NCBI RefSeq assembly: GCF_016653295.1
Contig: NZ_NHSF01000013.1
Location: 1-46,341 of the forward strand
From: Halochromatium salexigens
GTDB lineage: Bacteria; Pseudomonadota; Gammaproteobacteria; Chromatiales; Chromatiaceae
Reading direction: 5' to 3'
Length of the DNA: 46,341 nucleotides
This document shows positions 23,642 to 33,959 of this stretch, one piece after another. The notes beneath the pieces were generated by a model. It was not told the origin of the DNA. It ran no database searches and was given only the letters and a program-made list of their open reading frames with translations. Made by a program: the position numbers and the translations under genes. How positions within the stretch are numbered: the first letter of the stretch is position 1; each line of letters starts with the position of its first letter.

Positions 23642-26600
23642 TTAGGCGATCAGACCATCGATGGAGCCGACATTGATCCCCAAGGCGTCAATACTCTCGA
23701 AGCTGCCACCGATGAGGATCAGGTCGTTCTCCTCTCCAGCGGTGATGCGGGCATAGCGCGAGGTGAGCAGGACGTCGTAGTCATCGCTCGCAAGCTGAAT
23801 GCTGTCGATGCCGGCCTCGAAGTCCATCACACGGGCATAGTCGCGCGCACCGTCGCCGATGGTGTCGAAGGAGAAGATGTCCTCATCGCCACCCCCGACT
23901 AACAGATCGCCGAAGCCGCCTCGGCCCGCGATGATCTCGGCCTCATCAGAGCCGACCAGGTAGTCGCGACCCGAGGTGCCCTCGACGAGCAACCGCTCGG
24001 GCGCTGGTGCTTGCAGGTTCAGCCCGACGATCACCGGGTCGTGATCGGAGGAGCCGAACGGCGAGGTCGAGTCGCCAAGCGCGTCGAATTGGAAGGCCGA
24101 GTACTGCTGGGCGTGGGCCTCAAGGCTGTTGACGTTCCAGATCGTGTAATCCTGGATCTGGTCCAGCAGGCTCTCGTTGGCAAATGCATAATCCAGCGTG
24201 CCGAGACGGCCGTCGAACTGGTAAGAGATCGAATCCGCGTCAGCGAGGTTGCTGAAGCCATCCGCGTCGAGTGCTTGAATCGCGCGTTCCATCGCGTAGG
24301 CGTTGAAGTCGCCGATCGTCAGTTGGTCGGGATCACCCGAGCCGGTCGGGTCGGTTGCCAGCCAGTCGGCCAGTTCCTCCGCCGCCGCAATCCGCGTCAG
24401 CGCCGCTGAGCCCTCGACGTCAGTGTCGTCCGGCTCGCCATCGACGACGACGCCGGTCGGACTGCCCTTCGACTTGAGATGATTGACCGAGACGGTGAAG
24501 ACCTCGCCGGTGCCGTTCTCCTCGAAGGACTGGGCGAGCGCCGGACGGTTGAGGTCGCGGCCGGCGCCCAGCGGATCGATGAACGCCTCGCTGTCGAGCA
24601 CCGCGCTGTCACCGATCGGCGTGACGGCCTCCGGCTTGTAGATCACCGCCTGTTTGATCGCATCGCCGCCGACCTTGCCGGTCGCGATATAGTCGTAGGT
24701 GCCCGCACCCAGTTCAGCATTCAGCGCATTGACCAGCGCGGCAACGGCTTCGTCGTCCACATCGCCGAGATCGTTTTCGATCTCCATCAGGCCGAGGATG
24801 TCGGCGTCGATCGCGCTGATCGCGGCGACGATCTTGGCGGTCTGATCGGCAAGCTCCTGCGCAGTGCTTGCCCCGCGGGCGTCGCTGTCCTCTGAGGTGA
24901 GGGTCGTGAAGTAGTTCAGCACGTTGAACGACGCCACCTTGAGCCGACCCTCGATCGCTTCCGGCGCGTCCTGACGCGGATAGGGGTTGACGGATGGATC
25001 GAAGTCAACCGCGCCCTGCGTCTCCACCTTGTAATCACCGAAGGTGTAGTGCATGACGCCGTTGATCTCGTTGTCGACGATGCCATCGCCCACGCGTGGC
25101 GCGCTGGACAGGCTATCGTCTTCGGCATTCTCGAACAGCAGGTAGTCGCGGGCATTGGCCTCGGCCAACGCCTCGGCCGCTGGCGAGAAGCTCGCGTGGA
25201 CCTGGGTCGGCTGCATCAGCGGATCGCCCGAGGTCACCCCGACCTCGCCAAAGCGGGTATAGGTGTCGGTGACAGTCAGCGCCTCGCCCTCGCCGGCGGT
25301 GACCGTCACCTGCATGCCCTCGATGCTCTCGAAGAAGGCCGCGGGATCAGTGACATCCGCCAGCGGCAGACTGACGCTGGCCGGGGTCGGGAGCGCGACG
25401 CTCTCGGCCTCGACGACGAGGTCCTGGAGCCCGCTGAGCTGGGTGGCATCAAAGAACTCGTCAACGGTCGCCGAGAACGAGACCCGATTGCCGACTTCGA
25501 CGCTCGGATCGGAGCCGGTGTAGACGAAGATCCCCTCCGAAGTCGCGTCGTCGCCGTCGGCATCGGCGTCCTCTTCCTGCAGGAAGAAGCCGTTGAGCTG
25601 ATCGCTGACAAGGGTCACGACCGCATTGACCGACACCGTCTGATCGATCAGGGGTGAGACGAAACCTGCGCCCTGGATCGCGCTGATCAGGGTGTGTTCG
25701 ACTCGTTCGCCTTCGGTCGGGATGAACCCCGGCGAGGCGATCGCCGGCTCCTCGCCGCTGTCACCAGCAGTCAGCATTGTCGCCACCGTGTCCTCGAAGT
25801 CCTCGAGCGTGGCGAACTGGCCCGCGGCGACTTCCCAGGCGCGTCCGCTATTGCCATCGGCATCCGGGTAGGTCGCGACATCGATGATGTCGTCAGCATC
25901 GAGGCCATCGTTTGGGGCCTGACCGATTACTGGCTCATCGCGCAGGAACAGAGTGACCGCATCGCCGCCGTTGCTCAGGCCAGAGCCGTCGGTCCAGCCG
26001 ACCTGCAGGTTGGTCAGGTCGATGTCATCGCCCCAGACTGTTTCCCATCCGGCGGCATCCGCCGAGTCGCCGACCACGACGATCGCGCTCTCGCCCGGCG
26101 CAATCGAAACGATGTTCTCGATCTTGGTCGCGTCGGTTGGGTCTTGGCTTTCGTCGTCGTAGAAGAGATCGCCGAATGCAGCGTCGTCCCAGACGACATC
26201 GCCAACATTGGTGATCTCGAACCAGTCTTCGGTCAGATCGCTGCCTGCTTGTCCGGGCCAGATCTCGGAGATGATCAGCTCGGGCGCGGCAGCCTCGGGC
26301 TCGAGGACAGTATCCGTGCGGAAATTCAGGTTTTGGATACGTTCATCGAGATTGCGGCCAGTGTCGGTCGCACCAAACGCCTCGCCGCCGTTGTCCGGGT
26401 TGAAGTTGTCGTCCAGGTATTCGGCGAGGGCGTCCTGCTCGGTGCCATCATCGGCGAACGTCGCATCACCGGTTTGGTCCCCATCCGCATTACCATCGCC
26501 ATCAAGATCGGTGAGGTCGACGCGATTGGCTTCGGGTCCGGACGGGAAGGGATAGTCATCCCCGCCGCCGGCCAGGAAATTCAGGGTCACGACGCGGAAG

Positions 26601-29600
26601 GTCTGGCTGGCATCGCCAACGAGCTCGCCGTCGCGCACCAGTTCAGCGATGAGGTCGTCGTTCTCATCGAAGATACCGGCACTGTTGATGCGATCGCCGG
26701 CCGGCAGGTCGGAATCGTAGGAGAACTTGACACCGGAGACCTGCGGGAAGCGACCATCGACACCAGGAATCGCGCTGATACCATGCTCCAGGACAGCGAC
26801 CAATTCCGCCTTGGTCAAGGTCAACAAGGTCAAGCCATTGTTGAAGGCCAGTGTGGTCTGGATATCGTTTTGGCTGATACCCCCTTCCGGCTTGACGATA
26901 TTGCCGTCGCTGTCGATGACCGCCTCGTTCGGGGAGCGAACTGGCTCGGTCCCACCAGGAGGAACGATCGTCTCACCGATCGAAGCCCGAATCCCGCCGC
27001 CGTTCTTGATCGACACGACCACGCTGTCGTCGAACTCCCGCGCGATCGACAGGTTCGCATCGGCGGTCAGATTGCCCAGGTTGGTTTCCTGAGTCCGGAC
27101 ACCATCGGTCTCCTCAGGCGTCTCGACACCAGAGCGGTTGCCGTTGAGGAACACCTCGGAGACGCCGAAGACGTTGCTCTCGGTCGCGACGACCTGCGCC
27201 TCGATTGCATCGGCAATGGCTTGGATCTCGGGGTCGATCAGCCCTTCGGCATTCAGGTCGGCGACGCCCTGGGCATCGGTCGCATAGGCACCGGAGACCT
27301 CGGGATCGTAGCTGTTGGCGATGATATGGCCGTCGCTGTCGAAGTCGATCACCAGACGGCCAACGTATTTGTAGCTGCCATCGGTGTTGACCACCGCGGT
27401 CGTCACGCCATCGGCATCGGTGACGAACTGGGGATATTGGCCTTGGTCGCTGTCGCCCGCACGGATGCGATCATTGTCGTCGAACAAGCGCGTATTGGAA
27501 CCGCCGGCAACGATGATATCGACGTGGCTTAACCGCTCGGCTAATGCCAGCTCGATGTCGAGCTTCTGCATATGGGCCAGCAGCACGACCTTGTTCATGT
27601 CAGGGTTGGCCGCGAGTAGCGCATCGACCTCTGTTTGGATCTCAGCTGCCAATGCATCGAGCTGAGCAGGGGTTGGATTGCCATCGAAGTCAGCCGGCGC
27701 GATGCCCAGATCACCGGGGCTGGAGATGCTGTCCAGGGTCGGCGTCGTCGCACCAACCACCCCGATGTTCTCGCCGTTGACATCAATGACGGTGGAAGAG
27801 GTTACGACACCTGCTTGGGGCGCTTGGCCGCCGGCAACCTGCAGCGGGTCCAAGTTGGCGTCGGTGGCAAAGTCGAGGTTGGTGGACAGGTAGGGAAAAG
27901 CGGCTCCAGTGAAGTCCTGGCCGTCCAAATCCGTGCCGGTCAATGCCGAGAAATCACCGGCCGCAGAACCGTCGATCAGCCCAGCCAGGGTTGCGGTGCC
28001 GAAATCGAACTCGTGATTTCCAAAGGAGATCGCCTGGAAGCCGAGCTCGTTCTGGATCTGGATATCCGCGATGCCCGCCGACCCGAACGCTGCCTCGGAG
28101 GCATCGAAGAACAGGCCGGGAATGAAGGCGTCACCGGCTGACAAGGTCAGCGTGTTTTCGGGGAGGCCGTCGCCGCCCAGATCCTGAGCCCGCAAGGCAT
28201 TGAGCACAGCTGAGAAACGCGGGGCATCCTGAATGGCCGCCGACCCGGCTTCCTGGTCAGCGGCATGGAGCAGTTCCAGGGTATAGGCTCCTTCCTCACC
28301 ACTGTCAGCGGCAAAACTGCCCACGGGGAACGGGTTTGCAGCGGCGTCGTTGCTCGACTCACCGTCCAGGGCGTTCGGACCACTGAAGGTCCAGTTGCTC
28401 AGCTCAAACGTGTTGCCATCCGGGCCAGTGCCCGCTTTCCGGTAGGCCCAGCCATCCAGGTATTCCCAAGGCTGTCCGGTACCATCGACATCGATGTCGC
28501 CAAAGAGGTCAACGACCTCGCCGTCCTTGAACAGCTCGATGGCATCGTCGCCGTTGATCGAGGCCGCATTGCTCGTGAAGTCAGGCGCAAAGCCGAAGAA
28601 GTCTTCAAAGCCCGTGCTTTCGGAGGCGATGTAGAGGTACTCGCCGGCATTCACTGAGCCACTCAGGTTCAGTTCTTCACCATCGCTGCCGCCGCCGTTA
28701 TTGGCCCCGCCAAGGCCGTAGCTGCTGAGATCGGCGATGTCGTTGACCGCATACAGCTCAATCGCCTTGGGCACCCCGCCCGAGAGCGGACCATCGATGA
28801 CGCCGGAGATCACCAGATCGCTCGCTGCAGCCGCTGGCGACTCGATCTCATACACCGTCGTGGTACCGCTCACCTCGTTGGAGACCGCCAGCAGCGGCTG
28901 CCCGTTCGGGCTTTCCTCGGCGGCGATGAACGTCAGCCCTTCGGGGCCAAGATTGCCGACTGCGGTGTTGGTCGAGCCATCGGCGAGCTCGGCATCGACG
29001 CTGAAATCGCGGTTGTTGATGTAGGAGACGAAGGAGGCGTTGGCCGGACCGGTGATGTCATAGACCATGATGCCGCCGACGCGCTCGAGGCCGACGAAGG
29101 CATAGGTTTGACCGTCGATCTCGCCGAGGGTGACGCCTTCCGGCTCTGGGCCTTTGTTGTCGCTGCGGCTCTCGAAGCTGTCGTTCTCGTCGTTGTTGGC
29201 GTTGAAATCGTCGGGGAAGGCTTGTGCCGTGATCCGCTCGAAGTCATCGCCGCTGTTGAAGACCAGGTTGCCTTGGCTGTCGAAGATGCTGAACGAGCGG
29301 CTGCCGTAGGCATGGATCTGGTCGATGTCGCCATCGCCGTCGGTGTCGCCATCGACCGTGGAGATCGTGAGGCGGCCGAGCTGGTCATCATCGGCAATGT
29401 TGGGGTACACATCGGTGATGCTGGCATCCAGCCCAAGGCCAGTCCGCCCGAAGGAGGTGACCTCATCGAGATCCTTGAGACGGACGGCATCACCGGTCGC
29501 GTCTGCATCGGCATCGCCGCGATCGTCGCCTTCATTGGCGGTGACATAATAGGTCTCACCACCGACCTCGTGGACGGCGAGCGCGTCCGGCATCTGCAGG

Positions 29601-30382
29601 CCAAGGACGGGCCAGGTCTGGATGTTGATGCCGGAGTCGCGGTCACTGGGATCGAGGCCATTGCCGGGTTGGCTGTGGTCGATCGGTTGTAGCGGCTGGA
29701 TGTCGGTGACGGTGGCCGTGTTGATATCGACCACCGCCACCGCATTGGCCTCCTGCAAGCTGACATAGGCCTGGGCGCCGTCCGACGTGATCGCTACGTA
29801 TTCGGGCTCGACATCCGCAGAGAGGGTCTTGCCAGGAAAGAGCCGCAGGCCGGCAGCCTGCAGCTCGGCCTGTTGCGCGTTAAAGGCATCGAAGGTCGCC
29901 TTTTGCTCGGTAAAGGTGTCGATGTCGATGAGGCTGACCGAGCCGTCCGGATCGACGCCGCCGTCGGGCTCGCCTTCGTTGGCGACGACCAGGGTGCTTC
30001 CGTCGGGGGTAAAGGCGACCATGTCGGGCAGCGCGCCCACGCCGACCTCGGCGACCAAGGTGGGGTTGGCAAAATCGGTCTCATCGGCGTTGAAGAACAC
30101 GACCTTGCCGGGATCGGTCGACACCGGGGCTTCGATCGCCACCGCAATCAGCCCCTCCTTCACCGCCACACTGTTGGCACTGGAGCCAAAGGCCGAGGCA
30201 TCGAGACTGCCGAGCTTGATGGGATTGGCGGGGTCACCGAGATCCAGCACGTCGATCGTCGTGGCATCGGCGTTGACGACAAACAGGCGCTGGGTCTCCG
30301 GGTCGTAGGCGTTGATCTCTTGCGCGCCCTCGTCGAAGACACCGGTTTGGTAGGTTCCGAGAGGATTCAGGACAATCGACAT
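23642..30382 (-). CDS. Giant exported multidomain nuclease/5'-nucleotidase with RTX-like C-terminus
   Basis: A 2246-residue protein. ATG 30382 is preceded by GGAG 6 bases upstream. Domain order, residues approximate: 1-510 beta-propeller of the choice-of-anchor I type; 520-690 lamin-tail-like domain; 700-1350 UshA-like 5'-nucleotidase (SAGDAFIPG, FGNHEFDFG, VLLAHMQ), where the usual first motif reads LLHAADQE; 1365-1555 second lamin-tail domain (LIISEIWPGQAGSD); 1563-1800 OB-like ExeM/NucH region (NGFFLQEEDADADG); 1810-2115 endonuclease/exonuclease/phosphatase domain (VASFNVLNYF, LMEIEND, VNHLKSKG, TIGDFNAY, SSDHDPVIVGL); 2136-2246 one short RTX-like calcium-binding block (GRGGFGDLLVGGGDEDIF). 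There is no N-terminal signal, so type I secretion via the C-terminus is likely. It probably releases phosphate and nucleosides from external DNA. Confidence 0.85.
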   Translation of the reverse strand: MSIVLNPLGTYQTGVFDEGAQEINAYDPETQRLFVVNADATTIDVLDLGDPANPIKLGSLDASAFGSSANSVAVKEGLIAVAIEAPVSTDPGKVVFFNADETDFANPTLVAEVGVGALPDMVAFTPDGSTLVVANEGEPDGGVDPDGSVSLIDIDTFTEQKATFDAFNAQQAELQAAGLRLFPGKTLSADVEPEYVAITSDGAQAYVSLQEANAVAVVDINTATVTDIQPLQPIDHSQPGNGLDPSDRDSGINIQTWPVLGLQMPDALAVHEVGGETYYVTANEGDDRGDADADATGDAVRLKDLDEVTSFGRTGLGLDASITDVYPNIADDDQLGRLTISTVDGDTDGDGDIDQIHAYGSRSFSIFDSQGNLVFNSGDDFERITAQAFPDDFNANNDENDSFESRSDNKGPEPEGVTLGEIDGQTYAFVGLERVGGIMVYDITGPANASFVSYINNRDFSVDAELADGSTNTAVGNLGPEGLTFIAAEESPNGQPLLAVSNEVSGTTTVYEIESPAAAASDLVISGVIDGPLSGGVPKAIELYAVNDIADLSSYGLGGANNGGGSDGEELNLSGSVNAGEYLYIASESTGFEDFFGFAPDFTSNAASINGDDAIELFKDGEVVDLFGDIDVDGTGQPWEYLDGWAYRKAGTGPDGNTFELSNWTFSGPNALDGESSNDAAANPFPVGSFAADSGEEGAYTLELLHAADQEAGSAAIQDAPRFSAVLNALRAQDLGGDGLPENTLTLSAGDAFIPGLFFDASEAAFGSAGIADIQIQNELGFQAISFGNHEFDFGTATLAGLIDGSAAGDFSALTGTDLDGQDFTGAAFPYLSTNLDFATDANLDPLQVAGGQAPQAGVVTSSTVIDVNGENIGVVGATTPTLDSISSPGDLGIAPADFDGNPTPAQLDALAAEIQTEVDALLAANPDMNKVVLLAHMQKLDIELALAERLSHVDIIVAGGSNTRLFDDNDRIRAGDSDQGQYPQFVTDADGVTTAVVNTDGSYKYVGRLVIDFDSDGHIIANSYDPEVSGAYATDAQGVADLNAEGLIDPEIQAIADAIEAQVVATESNVFGVSEVFLNGNRSGVETPEETDGVRTQETNLGNLTADANLSIAREFDDSVVVSIKNGGGIRASIGETIVPPGGTEPVRSPNEAVIDSDGNIVKPEGGISQNDIQTTLAFNNGLTLLTLTKAELVAVLEHGISAIPGVDGRFPQVSGVKFSYDSDLPAGDRINSAGIFDENDDLIAELVRDGELVGDASQTFRVVTLNFLAGGGDDYPFPSGPEANRVDLTDLDGDGNADGDQTGDATFADDGTEQDALAEYLDDNFNPDNGGEAFGATDTGRNLDERIQNLNFRTDTVLEPEAAAPELIISEIWPGQAGSDLTEDWFEITNVGDVVWDDAAFGDLFYDDESQDPTDATKIENIVSIAPGESAIVVVGDSADAAGWETVWGDDIDLTNLQVGWTDGSGLSNGGDAVTLFLRDEPVIGQAPNDGLDADDIIDVATYPDADGNSGRAWEVAAGQFATLEDFEDTVATMLTAGDSGEEPAIASPGFIPTEGERVEHTLISAIQGAGFVSPLIDQTVSVNAVVTLVSDQLNGFFLQEEDADADGDDATSEGIFVYTGSDPSVEVGNRVSFSATVDEFFDATQLSGLQDLVVEAESVALPTPASVSLPLADVTDPAAFFESIEGMQVTVTAGEGEALTVTDTYTRFGEVGVTSGDPLMQPTQVHASFSPAAEALAEANARDYLLFENAEDDSLSSAPRVGDGIVDNEINGVMHYTFGDYKVETQGAVDFDPSVNPYPRQDAPEAIEGRLKVASFNVLNYFTTLTSEDSDARGASTAQELADQTAKIVAAISAIDADILGLMEIENDLGDVDDEAVAALVNALNAELGAGTYDYIATGKVGGDAIKQAVIYKPEAVTPIGDSAVLDSEAFIDPLGAGRDLNRPALAQSFEENGTGEVFTVSVNHLKSKGSPTGVVVDGEPDDTDVEGSAALTRIAAAEELADWLATDPTGSGDPDQLTIGDFNAYAMERAIQALDADGFSNLADADSISYQFDGRLGTLDYAFANESLLDQIQDYTIWNVNSLEAHAQQYSAFQFDALGDSTSPFGSSDHDPVIVGLNLQAPAPERLLVEGTSGRDYLVGSDEAEIIAGRGGFGDLLVGGGDEDIFSFDTIGDGARDYARVMDFEAGIDSIQLASDDYDVLLTSRYARITAGEENDLILIGGSFESIDALGINVGSIDGLIA

Positions 30383-31130
30383 CGTCAGCTCCAACAGTTG
30401 ATAACGAGATAGACAGAGGCTTCACAGGGCGGCTGAAAATCGATGAAAGACGCGCGCTAGCGAACGGGTAAATACGCTCGCGCGTCTTCATCGTTTGGCA
30501 TCACAGCGGAAATCGTTTTACTGCGTCGAGTGATGGACCACAGTCATGATGACCGTCAGGGTCGATATGGGAATCTTGCTAGCGGCTATCGTCTTAACAG
30601 TCGAGAAGAGAGTTGCTGCGAACTAGCAGCTTTCGCGCCACTTTTATTTTTATTTAAAAAACAACCGGTTATAGGGCGGCTTTATGGATGCCACTTCAGT
30701 GAAGTAAATAAAGCTGACGTTGTTACCAATAAAAGTCATTATTGTTACTTTATCTTTTCTTATTCGCCATTGTTCTGTCATCGATCACAGGCATACGTTC
30801 GCTTTTACACAACACTTGTTGCCGCGACGTGCCTATTGACGCCTTATTCCATTTTTCAGGCTGCGGGGCATAGCTGTAAAATTTTCTGACATTCGTTTGA
30901 TCTCCTCACGCTAGCGTTGGGGCCTAAGAGACTGCCTAGGGTAGAGTGCGCGCCATTCACAGCGGTGTGACAGCGCAACGGCAGTGACCCCTGGGCAGCA
31001 AGCGCAGGCGTCCTCCATGGCGCCTCGTCATACATTGTTCACTTGACCGACACGTTGAATCGTCTACTTTCCCGACCACCGGTACAGACCCCGCAAGCGG
31101 CCTGAGAATCTCTTGAAGAAGGTTGATTTG
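30383..31130. other. 748-bp divergent intergenic region with an AT-rich core
   Basis: This separates the giant nuclease (minus) from the GGDEF-EAL gene (plus). About 30,600-30,890 is visibly AT-rich against the GC-rich surroundings, including a run of T/A at 30,642-30,661. A 119-residue open frame at 30530-30889 has no domain and unusual composition, so I do not call it a gene. Promoters for both flanking genes are expected here, but I cannot place them with confidence. Confidence 0.6.
30447..30488 (-). promoter_or_regulatory. 5'-leader hairpin upstream of the giant nuclease
   Basis: AAGACGCGCG (30447-30456) is the exact reverse complement of CGCGCGTCTT (30479-30488), and the inner bases AGCG/CGCT can extend the stem. 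It lies 65-107 bases upstream of the nuclease ATG, so it would fall in the mRNA leader or promoter region. Confidence 0.45.
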
Positions 31131-33959
31131 GTGATCAAGCTGACAACAGCGCGCAGCCTGCGGGTGCGATACCTGATCGGGCTCAGTGCGATTGCGCTCC
31201 TGGTCACGACCTCGTTCGTGACCATGCAGCATGTGGTGTCCAAGCAGCGAAACTTCGCACAGATCGTCAATCTCGCCGGCGAACAACGAGGCCTCGTCAA
31301 CCGTCTTGCTTACTTCGCCAGCCAGATGGCGACGACCGAGCATCAAGCGGACTTCGACCAGGCGCGGGCGCAGGTCGGGCGGACGATCAATCGCATTGAA
31401 GATAACCATCGCTTGCTGCGCGAAGGCTCCCCGGACGCGGGGATTCCCAAGATCACCAGCCCGACGCTGACCACGATCTACGACGATCCGATGGTTGGCG
31501 TCGATAAGGCCTTGGACAGCTTCCTCGAGCGCGCTCGCCGGGTCTACGCGACCGAGATGGAAGACTTAACCGCAAACAGCGCCGCCTACATCTTCCTCAA
31601 TGTGTACGGACCTTATGCCCTCGAGCCGATGTTGGATGCGGCGGTTGACGAATACCAACGCATCGGACGGGAGTCGATCCTGCGCATCGAACGGTTCGAG
31701 CTGGGTATCTGGCTGGCGGCGCTGCTGACACTCCTGCTCGAGCTCATCCTGATCTTTCGTCCGCTGGAAAAACGCGTCACCGAATCGATTGGCTCGCTCC
31801 AAGGGGCCATTACAGAGTACGAGGAAACGCGCGCTCGCCTGGTCTCGGCACAGGAACTGGCCGCGGTTGGGGATTGGCAGTGGGATGTCCGGACCCAGCA
31901 GCTGAGCTGCTCCGAGCAGACCCGCGAGATCCTCGGCATCACCGCCGATAGCGTTGAGCCCAGTCTCGAGACACTCGAGCGCCGGGTGCGGCCCGACGAT
32001 CGCGCGCGTTGGAAAGCCCACTTGGCTCAGGCAAGCGTCCAGGCCAATGCGGGCCGGCTTGAGCTCCAATACCGCATCCAACGTCCCGATGGGCAGGAAC
32101 GCGTCATTGATCAGTTCGTAGTTGCCCGCCATGATCCCAAGGGGGCGCTGATCAGCCTGTCCGGCACGCTGCAAGATCGTACCGAGCGGTTTGAACTGTC
32201 GACCCGGCTGCAAAAGCTCTCCGAGCACATCCCCGGCTTCATCTTTCAATTCGAGCTGCGCCCGGAGGGCCGTATGCGTTTTCCCTACGTCAGTCAGGGC
32301 TTCGTCGACCTCTATGGGCTCTGGCCGGAGCAGGTGCATGAAGACGCGGCACCCGCGCTGACCCGCATCCACCATGAGGATATCGAGCGCCATACCAACG
32401 GCATCTATGCCTCGGCGCGGGCGTTGCACGTCTGGAACGATCAATACCGAGTCCAGCATCCCGATCGCGGCGAGATCTGGCTCGAGGGCAACGCGACCCC
32501 CGAGCGCCTGGCCGATGGCGCCACCCTTTGGCACGGCTATCTGTGGGAAATTACCGATCGTAAACGCTCGGAGGAACAGATCAGGGAGCTCGCGCTCTAT
32601 GACCCGCTGACTGGGCTCGCCAATCGCCGCCTACTCCGTGATCGTCTGGAACATGCCCTGGCCACCTCGCAACGCAGCCAGCGCCATGGCGCCCTGCTCA
32701 TGATGGATCTGGACAACTTCAAGACCTTGAACGACACCCAAGGCCATGATGTGGGCGATGCGCTCCTCGTTGAGGTCGGGCGCCGTGTGAGCAAAGAGGT
32801 CCGCGCCTCGGATACCGTCGCCCGGCTCGGCGGCGACGAATTCGTGGTCATTTTGGAAGCCTTGGGCCGAGACCCGGGTCAGGCGCAACAGAAGGCGATC
32901 CAACTGGCCACGGCGATTCAACAGGCCCTGCATCAGCCGTATCGATTGATGGATCGAGGATGCCCGTATCAGACCAGCGTCAGTATCGGCGTGAGCCTGT
33001 TCCATGACCTATCGCTCGGCGCTGATGAACTCCTGCGCCGCGCCGATATTGGCATGTTCGAGGCCAAGGAAGGCGGACGCAACCGCGTCTGCCTGTTCAG
33101 TGAACAGCGCGAAGCGCAGATGCACTCACGAACCTCGCTCGTCCAGGAGCTGGCGAATGCGATCCAGCAAGGCGAGCTGATGCTGTATTACCAGCCCCAG
33201 TTCCGACCGGATGGGTCGCTGCACGGTGCCGAGGCCCTGCTGCGCTGGCGAAGCCCCTCCCGGGGGCTGGTCGCTCCGGGTGACTTTATCTCCCTCGCCG
33301 AGGAAACCGGGCTGATCCTATCCATTGGCGACTGGGTGTTGAACACCGCCTGTCGGCATCTGCGCCAGATCCAGCGGTCTGGCTTGCACGATGATCAGTG
33401 CTCGCTCTCGGTCAACATCAGTCCGCGTCAGTTTGCGGATCCAGCCTTTCTGAGCAAGGTCGAGCAGGCACTGACATCCCATGCAGCACCGGCACAAGGT
33501 CTCAAGCTCGAGCTCACCGAAAGCAGCCTCTTTCACGACATGGATCATGCCATCGAGATTCTCGGGCAGTTGCGCGAACAGGGCATCGGTATCGAGCTTG
33601 ATGATTTTGGCACCGGCTACTCCTCGCTGAGTTATCTCAAACGGCTTCCGCTCGACGCCTTGAAGCTGGATGGCTCGCTGATTGCCGATGTCGTCAGCGA
33701 TGCCAGGGATCTGGCGATCCTGCGCGCAGCGATCACGATGGCTAAAACCCTCTCATTAACCGTGATCGCCGAGGGCGTCGAAACAAACGAACAGCGCGCC
33801 TTCCTTACCAGCGAAGGCTGTGATCTCCTGCAGGGCTACTTGCTCGCACGTCCCATGCCTTTCGATGACCTCGAGGCGCTCATCGAGCGAGCGGCCCGAC
33901 AGCGATCCCAAGACCCGACCAGCGAGCCAGCCCATCAGCTGAGGCAGAACAGAGCATGA
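31131..33959 (+). CDS. Membrane GGDEF-EAL c-di-GMP enzyme with PilJ-type sensor and PAS domains
   Basis: A 942-residue protein from GTG 31131, with AAGAAGG 8 bases upstream; TTG 31113 is an alternative. A membrane helix near residues 14-32 is followed by a PilJ/NarX-type periplasmic helical sensor (ALVT..VNLAGEQRGLVNRLAYFASQ region) and a second helix near 195-215. PAS-like regions follow at about 245-350 and 365-480. The GGDEF domain (about 490-650) has LGGDEF intact at about 565. The EAL domain has AEALLRW (about 700) and LDDFGTGYSSL (about 823), consistent with an active phosphodiesterase. It makes or degrades c-di-GMP in response to an external signal. Overlaps the next gene by 4 bases. 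Confidence 0.88.
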   Translation: MIKLTTARSLRVRYLIGLSAIALLVTTSFVTMQHVVSKQRNFAQIVNLAGEQRGLVNRLAYFASQMATTEHQADFDQARAQVGRTINRIEDNHRLLREGSPDAGIPKITSPTLTTIYDDPMVGVDKALDSFLERARRVYATEMEDLTANSAAYIFLNVYGPYALEPMLDAAVDEYQRIGRESILRIERFELGIWLAALLTLLLELILIFRPLEKRVTESIGSLQGAITEYEETRARLVSAQELAAVGDWQWDVRTQQLSCSEQTREILGITADSVEPSLETLERRVRPDDRARWKAHLAQASVQANAGRLELQYRIQRPDGQERVIDQFVVARHDPKGALISLSGTLQDRTERFELSTRLQKLSEHIPGFIFQFELRPEGRMRFPYVSQGFVDLYGLWPEQVHEDAAPALTRIHHEDIERHTNGIYASARALHVWNDQYRVQHPDRGEIWLEGNATPERLADGATLWHGYLWEITDRKRSEEQIRELALYDPLTGLANRRLLRDRLEHALATSQRSQRHGALLMMDLDNFKTLNDTQGHDVGDALLVEVGRRVSKEVRASDTVARLGGDEFVVILEALGRDPGQAQQKAIQLATAIQQALHQPYRLMDRGCPYQTSVSIGVSLFHDLSLGADELLRRADIGMFEAKEGGRNRVCLFSEQREAQMHSRTSLVQELANAIQQGELMLYYQPQFRPDGSLHGAEALLRWRSPSRGLVAPGDFISLAEETGLILSIGDWVLNTACRHLRQIQRSGLHDDQCSLSVNISPRQFADPAFLSKVEQALTSHAAPAQGLKLELTESSLFHDMDHAIEILGQLREQGIGIELDDFGTGYSSLSYLKRLPLDALKLDGSLIADVVSDARDLAILRAAITMAKTLSLTVIAEGVETNEQRAFLTSEGCDLLQGYLLARPMPFDDLEALIERAARQRSQDPTSEPAHQLRQNRA

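Noticed and set aside
25694-27532. 612-residue open frame on the plus strand
   Set aside because: Antisense to the giant nuclease in a GC-rich region; repetitive Val/Ile/Asp/Gly-type composition, no domain; a shadow frame.
30530-30889. 119-residue plus frame in the AT-rich intergenic region
   Set aside because: No domain, no good ribosome site and odd composition; better seen as non-coding AT-rich sequence.
31566-32534. 322-residue minus-strand frame
   Set aside because: Antisense to the GGDEF-EAL gene, which has clear domains; no independent support.
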